From Pseudolysobacter antarcticus (GTDB lineage: Bacteria > Pseudomonadota > Gammaproteobacteria > Xanthomonadales > Rhodanobacteraceae), in assembly GCF_004168365.1 (NCBI RefSeq), contig NZ_CP035704.1:434001-498000 (forward strand): a stretch of 64,000 bases of DNA, written 5' to 3'. A program made the position numbers and the translations under genes. Position 1 is the first letter of the stretch, and each line of letters opens with the position of its first letter. The notes beneath the pieces were generated by a model that saw only the letters and a list, made by a program, of their open reading frames with translations, did not search any database and had not been told where the DNA came from. This document shows positions 56,695-64,000 of the stretch, one piece after another.

Positions 56695-57175
56695 TCCGTT
56701 TGATCTCCAAATTACTTGACTCGAACAACGTGCGATCCCCCCAGACCGCCGCTCGTTTTTTGACCATTGTGATGCGCAGAGGTTGCCGCTACCGGCAAAA
56801 AGCTGCCGTCAGCGTTGCCACCGGCGAAACCGGTGAACCGACGCTGCCTGCATGCTTTTTGATATATGGCACTGGCTCTGCTCCGAGATGGATGCGCGGA
56901 ATGACAAAAACCCGGCTACCCAATACGTAGGTTTATATCCCAATGCAAACCACAAGATGTTGTGGTTGCAGAGGCGATAACGTAAACCTGTGACCGGCAG
57001 ATGTCAAAGGATTTATTCGCCATTTTTTCAACAACTTGAAAACTATTCCTGAAAAAACAACGGCTCCAATAGCCAACGGCGTCGGCATTTGCCGGTGTAC
57101 AGCGGCGCTTGAGAAAGGAAACCCCGAGCGCTATTTGTGGTCTGACCAATCCACCTCAGTTCTTCAGGAGTATCC
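56695..57175. other. 481-base divergent regulatory region between nrdJa and the DegQ-type gene
   Basis: Holds the nrdJ leader, a NrdR-box-like palindrome and the promoter of the protease gene. A small hairpin CACCGG-CGAAA-CCGGTG lies at 56819-56835. I looked for and did not find a cobalamin riboswitch (no B12 box) or a gene. Confidence 0.5.
56950..56965. promoter_or_regulatory. NrdR-box-like operator upstream of nrdJ
   Basis: CCACAAGATGTTGTGG matches all the conserved positions (C, W, A, A, T, T, W, G) of the 16-base NrdR consensus acaCwAtATaTwGtgt and is a 7-bp perfect inverted repeat when extended to ACCACAA/TTGTGGT. A minus-strand promoter TTGACA-17-TACGTT (57002-57007 and 56979-56984) lies just upstream, so the box would cover the start region. 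I found no convincing second box at the usual spacing. Confidence 0.6.
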
Positions 57176-58567
57176 ATGTCGAATCTTTCGTTGTGGCGCG
57201 TTACTCGCGCGATTTCTTTCGCCGTCCTTGGCGTGTTTGCCGCGCTCGCGGCAGCGCCGCGCACGTACGCCGGAGCATTGCCGATTGCAGTCGATGGCCA
57301 GCCACTGCCATCGCTCGCGCCGATGCTCGAACACGTCACGCCGGCCGTGGTGAATATCAATTCGAAAACCCGTGTGCGCGTGCGCAATCCGATGGCCGAA
57401 GATCCGTTCTTCCGCCAGTTTTTCGGCTTGCAGAACGCGCCGCGCGAACGTATCGAACAGTCGCTGGGTTCGGGCGTGATCATCGATGCGACGAAAGGTT
57501 ACGTGCTCACCAATAATCATGTGATCGATGGCGCGGACGACATCGCTGTGACCCTGCACGATGGCCGCACGCTCAAGGCCAAGCTGGTCGGCAGCGATCC
57601 CGATACCGATGTCGCGGTGATCCAGATGCCAGCCGAAAATCTCAGCGCGCTAGTGTTGGCCGATACCAACAAATTGCAGGTCGGCGATTTTGTCGTGGCG
57701 GTCGGCAATCCGTTCGGACTGGGCCAGACGGTCACCTCGGGCATCGTCAGCGCGCTTGGTCGCAGCGGCTTGCGCGGCATGGGTTATCAGAGTTTCATCC
57801 AGACCGATGCCTCGATCAATCCCGGAAATTCCGGCGGCGCGCTGGTGAATCTGCGCGGCGAGCTGGTCGGCATCAATTCGCAAATTGTTTCGCCGTCCGG
57901 CGCGAGTGCCGGCATCGGTTTTGCGATTCCGGCCAACCTCGCCGGCGATGTGATGCGCCAGCTCATCAGCAGCGGTTCGGTGAAGCGCGGCACGCTCGGC
58001 ATCGAAGCGCAGGATCTCACGCCCGAGATCGCGCGCATGCTCGAAATCGAACCGAGCCAGGGCGTGGTGGTGACGCGCGTGCAGAACGATTCACCGTCCG
58101 CCAGCGCCGGCCTCAAGCCTGGTGATGTGATCACCGCGGTCAACGGCAAACCCGTCGCGACCGAGCAGGAATTGCACAATGCCGAGGGCCTGTTGCCGGT
58201 CGGCAGCGCTATCCAGCTCAAGCTGTTGCGTGATGGCAAGCCGATCGAGACGAGCGTGCGCACGGCCACCGAGCAACTCGCCACGAGCAGCGGCGCCAAG
58301 CTCGATCCGCGGCTGGATGGCGCCGAGTTCGCCGATCTCGGCGAGCGCCAGCACAGCGCCGGCTTGAGCGGGATCAGCATCACGCGCGTGGCGCCCGGCA
58401 GTCGCGCCGCAGCCAGTGGTTTGAAGAACGGCGATATCGTGTTCGCGGTGAATCAGGTCGAGATCGGCAGCGTGCGCGACCTCGAGCGGCTCGGCACAAA
58501 ACGTGTGCGCCAACTATTGCTTTCGGTGGTTCGCGGCAACAACTCGTTCCTCGTGCCTTTGCAATAG
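57176..58567 (+). CDS. degQ: DegQ/DegP family periplasmic serine protease
   Basis: 463-residue periplasmic protease and chaperone of misfolded envelope proteins. Signal peptide at about residues 1-32, then a trypsin-like domain with His in LTNNHVID, Asp in PDTDVAVIQ and Ser in NPGNSGGAL, then two PDZ domains (GTLGIEAQDLTPE..., and the C-terminal GISITRVAPGSRAAASGLK). The short Q-linker-like segment around FFRQFFGLQ is typical of DegQ/MucD. AGGAGT precedes the ATG. It is divergent from nrdJa. Confidence 0.93.
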   Translation: MSNLSLWRVTRAISFAVLGVFAALAAAPRTYAGALPIAVDGQPLPSLAPMLEHVTPAVVNINSKTRVRVRNPMAEDPFFRQFFGLQNAPRERIEQSLGSGVIIDATKGYVLTNNHVIDGADDIAVTLHDGRTLKAKLVGSDPDTDVAVIQMPAENLSALVLADTNKLQVGDFVVAVGNPFGLGQTVTSGIVSALGRSGLRGMGYQSFIQTDASINPGNSGGALVNLRGELVGINSQIVSPSGASAGIGFAIPANLAGDVMRQLISSGSVKRGTLGIEAQDLTPEIARMLEIEPSQGVVVTRVQNDSPSASAGLKPGDVITAVNGKPVATEQELHNAEGLLPVGSAIQLKLLRDGKPIETSVRTATEQLATSSGAKLDPRLDGAEFADLGERQHSAGLSGISITRVAPGSRAAASGLKNGDIVFAVNQVEIGSVRDLERLGTKRVRQLLLSVVRGNNSFLVPLQ

Positions 58568-58666
58568 TGGCATCGGAAATTCGAGACGGCGGCTCACAAA
58601 GCTCGCGTTGGTCGGGCGTAATCGCGATAATCACGGGTTGACGATTTTATTCTTTGGAAGTGACCC

Positions 58667-59854
58667 GTGATTGCATTTCGATATACCCGATGGGCGGCGA
58701 CGTTTCTGCTGCTGAGCGCCACCTTCAGCGTTGGCGCGGCTGACAAGGCACCCGCCGCGGCTGCGCCGGCCAAACCGGCTGCCGCCGCGGCCGCTCCAGC
58801 GAAAGCGAAAAAAGCGCCGGCGACGCCGGTCGTTGCGCTGCCGAGTATCATCTGGCGCGGCGATCTGGCAACGTCGCGTGCGTTCGTCGCCGATCTTGCC
58901 AAGGAGTTCGAGAAGCAGAAAAAAGGCCGCATCGAAATGCAGCCGTTCAGCACTATTTCCGGCATCGATGCAGTATCCAGCGGTGCCGCGGATATTGCCG
59001 GTACGGCGCGTCCCGCCTCAGAAAAACGCAGCGAAGAAACCGGCATGACGTTTTATCCGATCGCGTGGGACGCGGTGGTGGTAATCACGTCGCCGAAAAA
59101 TCCGGTCGGCAGCCTGAGCCTGAAGCAATTGCACGATATCTATTACGCCAAGATCAGCAATTGGAAAGAGCTTGGTGGCGCCGATGCGCCGATCAATGTG
59201 GACGCCGTCGCCGGTCCGCTCGATGGCGTCGAATTCAGTTTTCGTTACCTGATTTTCCGCAATGGCGATCAGCGCGTGGCCGCACCGCGTTTGTACGTAA
59301 ATACGGCCAAACTCGAAGAAGATATCGCGCTCAACGAGTTCGGCATGGGGCTGACCACATTGTCGGCGGTGTACGCCAACAAGAGCGTCAAAATCCTCAG
59401 CGTCGAAGGCATTGCACCATCGCGCGAAAGCATCGCCAGCGGCACGTATCCGCTTTACACCAAGCTGTTTCTGGCCGCACGCGAAGATGGCAGGAACAAT
59501 GCGAAAGTGCAGGAGTTCGTGCAGTTCGCCGCGGGTCCCGAAGCACTTGCGATCATGCGCAAACATCAAGTCGTGGGGTATGGCGAAGCGCCGGATCTGT
59601 TGACCAAGAATGAGGAACACTTCGCCTACATCGATGCGCAGATCGGTATCGATCACACCGCCGACAGCAGTGGCGCCACGATCGTCACCACCAGCACCGG
59701 CTCGCGTCCGGTATCGGCCGTCAATGCCACGGCGTCGGCAATGCAGAGCAGTTCGCCGAATTCGCCGCTGACGCAGGAAGTGAAAGACAGCGCCGCGGCC
59801 AAAACGCAGGCCGCCAAAGACGCGGAAAAATCCGGCAACGACAGCAAACACTGA
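58667..59854 (+). CDS. Solitary PstS-like substrate-binding protein with an Ala/Pro linker
   Basis: 395-residue exported protein. Signal peptide at about residues 1-25, an Ala/Pro/Lys linker (KAPAAAAPAKPAAAAAAPAK), then a PBP_like_2/PstS-type domain (FSTISGIDAVSSGAADIAGT; FYPIAWDAVVVITSPKNPVG; LKQLHDIYYAKISNWKELGG). The last 60 or so residues are low-complexity Ser/Ala/Lys. A phosphate or anion ligand is inferred from the family. No pstCAB or phoU is present, so it may serve a distant transporter or sensor. The start is GTG 58667 with GGAAG upstream. Confidence 0.8.
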   Translation: MIAFRYTRWAATFLLLSATFSVGAADKAPAAAAPAKPAAAAAAPAKAKKAPATPVVALPSIIWRGDLATSRAFVADLAKEFEKQKKGRIEMQPFSTISGIDAVSSGAADIAGTARPASEKRSEETGMTFYPIAWDAVVVITSPKNPVGSLSLKQLHDIYYAKISNWKELGGADAPINVDAVAGPLDGVEFSFRYLIFRNGDQRVAAPRLYVNTAKLEEDIALNEFGMGLTTLSAVYANKSVKILSVEGIAPSRESIASGTYPLYTKLFLAAREDGRNNAKVQEFVQFAAGPEALAIMRKHQVVGYGEAPDLLTKNEEHFAYIDAQIGIDHTADSSGATIVTTSTGSRPVSAVNATASAMQSSSPNSPLTQEVKDSAAAKTQAAKDAEKSGNDSKH

Positions 59855-59867
59855 GCGGAGAACTCGC

Positions 59868-60563
59868 GTGCGCATCCGCGCCATCTCGCTGGATCTGGAC
59901 GATACCTTGTGGCCGATCGAGCCGGTAATCCTGCGTGCCGAACAGCATCTCGAAGGCTGGCTGCAGCGGGAATGTCCGCACGTTGCTGCGGCGTGGCCGG
60001 TGGCGGAGTTGCGCGAATTGCGTGAGCGCATCTATGGCGAAAATCCGCATCTCGGCCATGACTTCACCGCGTTGCGCAAGCTGAGTTTGCGCGCGGTTTT
60101 CACGCCGTTCGAGATGGGCGAGGATTGGGTCGAACGCGCCTACATCGAATACTTCACCGCACGCAATCAGGTCGAGTGCTACAGCGATGCGTTGCCGGCG
60201 CTCGAACGTCTCGCAGCGCTGCTGCCGCTCGTGAGTATTTCGAACGGCAATGCCGATCTCGATCGCATCGGGCTGCGACGTTTTTTCCAGTTTTCGGTAT
60301 CGGCGCGCGAGTTCGGCGCGGCCAAGCCGCATGCATCGATTTTCCATACCGCGTGCGAACGTCTTGGCCTGCAACCGCACGAAGTGTTGCATGTCGGTGA
60401 CGATGCTGAGCTCGACGTGCTCGGCGCGCGCGATGCGGGTTTGCGCACCGCTTGGCTCAATCGCGGCGATACTGCGTGGGCGCATCCGGTCGCGCCCGAT
60501 TTGACCTTGAGCGATCTCGGTGAACTCGCGCACTGGCTGGAAAATCATCAGCGCGGGATTTGA
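59868..60563 (+). CDS. HAD-family phosphatase, YigB-like
   Basis: 231-residue class IA haloacid-dehalogenase hydrolase. Motif I LDLDDTLWP with the nucleophile Asp, motif II SISNGNAD, a conserved Lys in AAKPHASIF and motif IV VGDDAELDVLGA. E. coli YigB acts on flavin-pathway phosphate esters; the substrate here is unknown. GTG 59868 is preceded by GGAG. It starts 13 bases after the binding protein and ends 34 bases before the aminopeptidase, suggesting an operon. Confidence 0.88.
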   Translation: MRIRAISLDLDDTLWPIEPVILRAEQHLEGWLQRECPHVAAAWPVAELRELRERIYGENPHLGHDFTALRKLSLRAVFTPFEMGEDWVERAYIEYFTARNQVECYSDALPALERLAALLPLVSISNGNADLDRIGLRRFFQFSVSAREFGAAKPHASIFHTACERLGLQPHEVLHVGDDAELDVLGARDAGLRTAWLNRGDTAWAHPVAPDLTLSDLGELAHWLENHQRGI

Positions 60564-60597
60564 TTCCGCCGCCACTTTTCTCATCAAAGGAATACCG

Positions 60598-61980
60598 ATG
60601 CACGCCCTGATCGAGCGCCAGACCACCGCTTCATCGATAGCGATATTGCCCGTCACGGCAGCAAGCTTGAGTGGGGTTCTGCAGCAGCTCGAAACCAGTC
60701 AAAAGACATGGATAAATGCCAACGATTTTCGCGCCGAGGTCGGCAGCGTGTGCCTGTTGCCCAAGCCCGATGGCAGCTTGCACGCGGTGTTGATCGGCGT
60801 TGCGAATACCGCCGATATTTATGCGCTGGCAGCATTGCCGCGGCGTCTTCCGGCCGGCATTTATCACCTCGATAACGCCGGCGAAGTGGCGCTGGATCCG
60901 CAGCGTGCGGCGCTGGGTTGGGCACTCGGTGTTTATCATTTCGGGCGCTACAAAAAGCCCGCGCGCGCAGCGGCAGAACTCGCGGTCGATGCCGCAACCC
61001 TGGCTGCCGTACAGCCGCTGCTGGATGGCATCTACCATACGCGTGATCTGATCAATACCCCGACCGAAGATCTCGGTCCGGTCGAACTCGCTGCTGCCGT
61101 CCAGACGCTCGCGCAAACGCATGGCGCGGATTATCGCGACTGGATCGGTGATGCCTTGCTCGACGCGAATTTTCCTGCGATCCATGCCGTCGGTCGCGCC
61201 AGTCATCGCGCGCCGCGTCTCGCCGAATTACGCTGGGGCAACAACGCCGCGCCGCATCTCGTGCTGATCGGCAAGGGCGTGTGCTTCGATACCGGCGGGC
61301 TCGACATCAAACCCGCCGATGGCATGCGCTGGATGAAAAAGGACATGGGTGGCGCGGCGCATGCGATCGCGTTGGCTGGCCTCGTGATGGCGGCAAAATT
61401 GCCGGTGCGCCTGACCCTGCTGATTCCGGCGGTGGAGAACTCGATTGCCGGCAACGCGTACCGACCCGGCGAAGTGATCCGCACGCGCAGTGGAGTCACG
61501 GTCGAGATCGACAATACCGATGCCGAAGGTCGTGTGATCCTCGGCGATGCGCTGAGTTATGCGGTCGAACAGTCGCCTGATCTGATCCTCGATTTCGCCA
61601 CGCTCACGGGCGCCGCGCGCATCGCGCTCGGGCCGGAATTGCCGGTACTTTTCAGCAACCGCGATGACATTGCCGATGGCCTGCTCGCGAGCAGTCGCGA
61701 GGTCAGCGATCCACTGTGGCGTCTGCCGTTATGGCAGCCGTATCGCAGCATGCTTGATTCCTCGATCGCCGACATGGCCAACGCCGGTGCCTCGCGCCAC
61801 GCTGGCGCGATCACCGCTGCTCTGTACCTGCAACGCTTTGTGCCCGAGACGCAGGCGTGGTCGCATCTGGACGTCTATTCGTGGAACGACGCCGATCGTC
61901 CGGGCCGGCCGAAAGGCGGCGAGGCGCAGGGTTTGCGTGCTTATTTTGATTTCTTGCAGAAGCGTTATTCATCGGAATAA
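60598..61980 (+). CDS. Leucyl aminopeptidase (M17 family)
   Basis: 460-residue cytosolic metallo-aminopeptidase. Two-metal site residues: Lys and Asp in LIGKGVCFDTGGLDIKP, KKDMGGAAHA and the signature NTDAEGRVIL. The C-terminus GGEAQGLRAYFDFLQ is family-like. It removes N-terminal residues from peptides. ATG 60598 has AAAGGAA upstream; the frame is open to 60520 but overlaps the HAD gene. It does not carry the PepA DNA-binding N-terminal domain in its full form. Confidence 0.92.
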   Translation: MHALIERQTTASSIAILPVTAASLSGVLQQLETSQKTWINANDFRAEVGSVCLLPKPDGSLHAVLIGVANTADIYALAALPRRLPAGIYHLDNAGEVALDPQRAALGWALGVYHFGRYKKPARAAAELAVDAATLAAVQPLLDGIYHTRDLINTPTEDLGPVELAAAVQTLAQTHGADYRDWIGDALLDANFPAIHAVGRASHRAPRLAELRWGNNAAPHLVLIGKGVCFDTGGLDIKPADGMRWMKKDMGGAAHAIALAGLVMAAKLPVRLTLLIPAVENSIAGNAYRPGEVIRTRSGVTVEIDNTDAEGRVILGDALSYAVEQSPDLILDFATLTGAARIALGPELPVLFSNRDDIADGLLASSREVSDPLWRLPLWQPYRSMLDSSIADMANAGASRHAGAITAALYLQRFVPETQAWSHLDVYSWNDADRPGRPKGGEAQGLRAYFDFLQKRYSSE

Positions 61981-62068
61981 TCGTATAGCTGATTCATGGA
62001 CGGCTGCCAGCGATATCAGATCCATCGCGCGGTATCGACCGAAACGATATGCCGGTCAGCAAAAACAA

Positions 62069-62098
62069 ACGGCGATACAACTCTCGCTGCATCGCCGT
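62069..62098 (-). terminator. Terminator downstream of prc
   Basis: 8-bp stem ACGGCGAT/ATCGCCGT with a 14-base loop. On the minus strand it is followed by TTGTTTTTGC. It lies 31 bases beyond the prc stop, between convergent genes. Confidence 0.65.
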
Positions 62099-62128
62099 CC
62101 GAATAACACGACAAGATTTTCCTGCCGC

Positions 62129-64000
62129 TTAATTCATCTCGGCCTTGTTCGGCGAATGCGGCAATACGCGCTCGGCGAGTTGTGTGTCGTTCTTGATCAA
62201 GGTCACTTCGTCACTGACGATGCGCGCGGCTTCCTGCAGCAGCACATCTTTCGCCTGCTTACGTTTCGCTTCCGCAGCGAGGTCGGATTTCAGATTGCGT
62301 TCGTCGGCCTGCAAACCGTCGTCGCTGGTCGGCGTGGCGGATTCGCTATCGTCATTTAGCACCGAACTTGTATTCGCATCGGCGGCTTTGGCGGGCTTGC
62401 TATCTTTGACGATGTCATCGGTCTTCACCGCGGCAAGGCTGTCGGCATTGGCATGATCGGGTTTGCCCACGCGCGCCGAATCCTTGTTGATCCGATCACT
62501 GGTCTTGCTGGCCGGATCGGTCGGCATGGCCGATGCGAGATCGTCGGCGTGTGCCTTGCGTCGCGCTTCCTGCTCGTCGCGTTCCTTGCGGCGCACGGTT
62601 TCGTTGAGCGAGATCGTGGTCTGCTTGCGCAGCTTGCGTGCCTCGGTCACGTCTTCCTGCCAATCGCTCCAGGTCTTGTCCTTGGCAACGCGGGCGTCGT
62701 GTCGTGTCTGCAGCAACGGCACCAGGCCTTTCAGATCGGCAACCGGTTTGTATTCGGCGGGCGGGATCGAAGTCCACGGCAATGACGTGAAACCTTGCTT
62801 GTCGAACGCCTGCTCACCGTTCTCGTCGAAGTCGCCGGTCACCGGTACGTTGATGTCGGGCGTGACGCCGCGCAACTGCGTGGTGCCGCCATTGATGCGG
62901 AAGAATTGCGCGATCGTGCTCTTGAGCTCGCCGTAAACGGGTTTCTCATTGTGCATGTACTGATCGAGATCGAGCAGGTTCTGCACCGTGCCCTTGCCAT
63001 AAGTCGGCTCGCCGACGATCAGGCCGCGACCGTAATCCTGGATTGCCGCGGCAAAAATTTCCGATGCGGATGCAGAGTTGCGATTCACCAATACCGCGAG
63101 CGGGCCTTCCCACGTCATGCCGGGTGTGCTGTCGTCTTCGGAATCGATTTTTCCTTGCGCGTTACGCACCTGCACGACCGGACCCTTGTCGATGAACAAG
63201 CCGGTGAGATCGGCGGCCTCGTTCAACGAACCACCGCCGTCATTGCGCAGGTCGACCATCACGCCTTCGACGTTCTGCGCCTTGAGTTCGGTCAGCAGTT
63301 TCGCCACGTCCTTGGTGGCGCTGCGATAATCCTTGTCGCCGCGACGGTGTGCATCAAAATCCTGATAAAAACTTGGCAGCGTGATCACGCCGATGCGATG
63401 CACGACATCGCCATCCTTGGTTTCGATCACCGAACTTTTTGCCGCCTGCTCCTCGATATTCACTTTCTTGCGCACGATCGGAATCAGCTCGTGTTTGCCA
63501 TCGGGGCCGACATCGACCGGCAACACATCCAGCCGCACCACGGTGTCCTTGGTGCCGCGAATCTGCTCGACCACATCGTCGAGACGCCAGCCCAACACGT
63601 CGGTGAGCTGGCCATTTTCGCCCTGCCCAACACCGACGATGCGATCGCCGACCTTGATCTTGCCCGACAACGCCGCCGGGCCGCCCGGCACGATTTCGCG
63701 GATCACAGTGTATTCGTCATTCGCCTGCAGCACCGCGCCGATCCCTTCGAGCGACAGTTTCATCGCGATATCGAAATTTTCCGAAGCGCGCGGTCCGAGG
63801 TAATTGGTGTGCGGCTCGATCGACATCGCGTACGCATTCATGAAGGTCTGGAACACGTCTTCGCCGTTGAGCTTCTTGACGCGATCCAGATACGTCGCAT
63901 ACCGCTTGTCGAGGGTCTTGCGGATTTCCGCATCGATATCCTGCGGCTTGGCCGTGCTGCTGGCCGCTGCAGTTTTTGTCGCGGCTTTATCCGTCGTCTT
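62129..64000 (-). CDS. prc: Tail-specific protease Prc (Tsp), 5' end outside the window
   Basis: Periplasmic C-terminal-processing protease that degrades SsrA-like-tagged and other proteins. 623 codons are inside; the start lies beyond 64000. Order: a linker rich in Ala/Lys/Thr, a PDZ domain (GIGAVLQANDEYTVIREIVPGGPA), an S41 protease core with Ser in NRNSASASEIFAAA and Lys in EPTYGKGTVQ, and a DUF3340-type C-terminal region with long charged helices (RRKERDEQEARRKAHADDLA). A terminator follows. Confidence 0.94.
   Translation of the reverse strand, partial: KTTDKAATKTAAASSTAKPQDIDAEIRKTLDKRYATYLDRVKKLNGEDVFQTFMNAYAMSIEPHTNYLGPRASENFDIAMKLSLEGIGAVLQANDEYTVIREIVPGGPAALSGKIKVGDRIVGVGQGENGQLTDVLGWRLDDVVEQIRGTKDTVVRLDVLPVDVGPDGKHELIPIVRKKVNIEEQAAKSSVIETKDGDVVHRIGVITLPSFYQDFDAHRRGDKDYRSATKDVAKLLTELKAQNVEGVMVDLRNDGGGSLNEAADLTGLFIDKGPVVQVRNAQGKIDSEDDSTPGMTWEGPLAVLVNRNSASASEIFAAAIQDYGRGLIVGEPTYGKGTVQNLLDLDQYMHNEKPVYGELKSTIAQFFRINGGTTQLRGVTPDINVPVTGDFDENGEQAFDKQGFTSLPWTSIPPAEYKPVADLKGLVPLLQTRHDARVAKDKTWSDWQEDVTEARKLRKQTTISLNETVRRKERDEQEARRKAHADDLASAMPTDPASKTSDRINKDSARVGKPDHANADSLAAVKTDDIVKDSKPAKAADANTSSVLNDDSESATPTSDDGLQADERNLKSDLAAEAKRKQAKDVLLQEAARIVSDEVTLIKNDTQLAERVLPHSPNKAEMN

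Noticed and set aside
55066-56703. 545-codon plus-strand frame antisense to nrdJa
   Set aside because: Shadow of the codon pattern of nrdJa; no start signal or domain.
56700-56950. Cobalamin riboswitch upstream of the B12-dependent reductase
   Set aside because: I looked for the B12 box and the GCCACTG core on the minus strand and found neither.

Overview
The window comes from a high-GC gammaproteobacterium of the order Xanthomonadales (Lysobacterales), most likely family Rhodanobacteraceae. The evidence is a complete rRNA operon with the order 16S, tRNA-Ala(TGC), tRNA-Ile(GAT), 23S, 5S; a short adenylate kinase lacking the LID insertion; pyrophosphate-dependent phosphofructokinase next to a membrane pyrophosphatase; and a split class II ribonucleotide reductase. 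I cannot name the species from sequence alone.

Layout. 1-6.5 kb: the last bases of a probable TPP riboswitch, thiC, a DUF2333 gene, a GT39-like glycosyltransferase, soluble pyrophosphatase ppa and a CPBP membrane protease. 6.5-12.2 kb: a thioredoxin-fold exported protein, then a pyrophosphate block (hppA, pfp) and adk. 12.2-16.8 kb: three small hypothetical genes, two of them AT-richer, then mpl (murein recycling), a LON-domain protein, glyoxalase I and a secreted hypothetical. 16.9-19.3 kb: a Cys/Met-metabolism PLP enzyme and a class III aminotransferase. 19.6-23.3 kb: a giant secreted Ig/beta-helix protein flanked by a 12-bp direct repeat. 23.4-25.5 kb: an IS5-family element interrupted by an IS3-family element, sitting in the last codons of hemL. 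25.5-29.4 kb: hemL, thiE, rubredoxin, a SirB1-family gene and a DUF192 gene. 29.7-35.2 kb: the rrn operon. 35.2-36.5 kb: the C-terminal stump of a probable 2OG-Fe(II) dioxygenase cut by an internally deleted IS407-type element. 36.5-42.2 kb: glmS and glmU separated by a secreted beta-helix protein with an IPTL-CTERM-like tail, then a YecA-family gene. 42.3-49.6 kb: the complete atpIBEFHAGDC operon on the minus strand, with a REP-like palindrome in the atpH-atpA spacer. 49.8-52.4 kb: a secreted esterase, a MAPEG protein, a phasin and queD. 52.9-57 kb: nrdJa, a histone H1-like Lys/Ala-rich gene and nrdJb, with a NrdR-box-like palindrome upstream. 57.2-64 kb: a DegQ/DegP protease, a solitary phosphate-type binding protein, a HAD phosphatase, a leucyl aminopeptidase and the 3' part of the periplasmic protease prc.

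How the genes work together. ppa, hppA, pfp and adk point to a cell that uses pyrophosphate as an energy currency: the PPi-dependent PFK runs glycolysis reversibly, and a proton-pumping PPase recovers PPi energy alongside the FoF1 ATPase. glmS, glmU and mpl supply and recycle cell-wall precursors. DegQ and Prc handle envelope protein quality control. thiC and thiE belong to thiamine synthesis and hemL to haem synthesis.

Most of the window is ordinary housekeeping DNA. I found no clear new defence or biosynthetic system. The most informative signals are: (1) the reconstructable nested IS insertion that rewrote the end of hemL; (2) a recurring IF-x-[DN]GFE motif in unrelated exported proteins; (3) the interrupted nrdJ locus with a NrdR-type operator; (4) direct repeats around the giant secreted gene.
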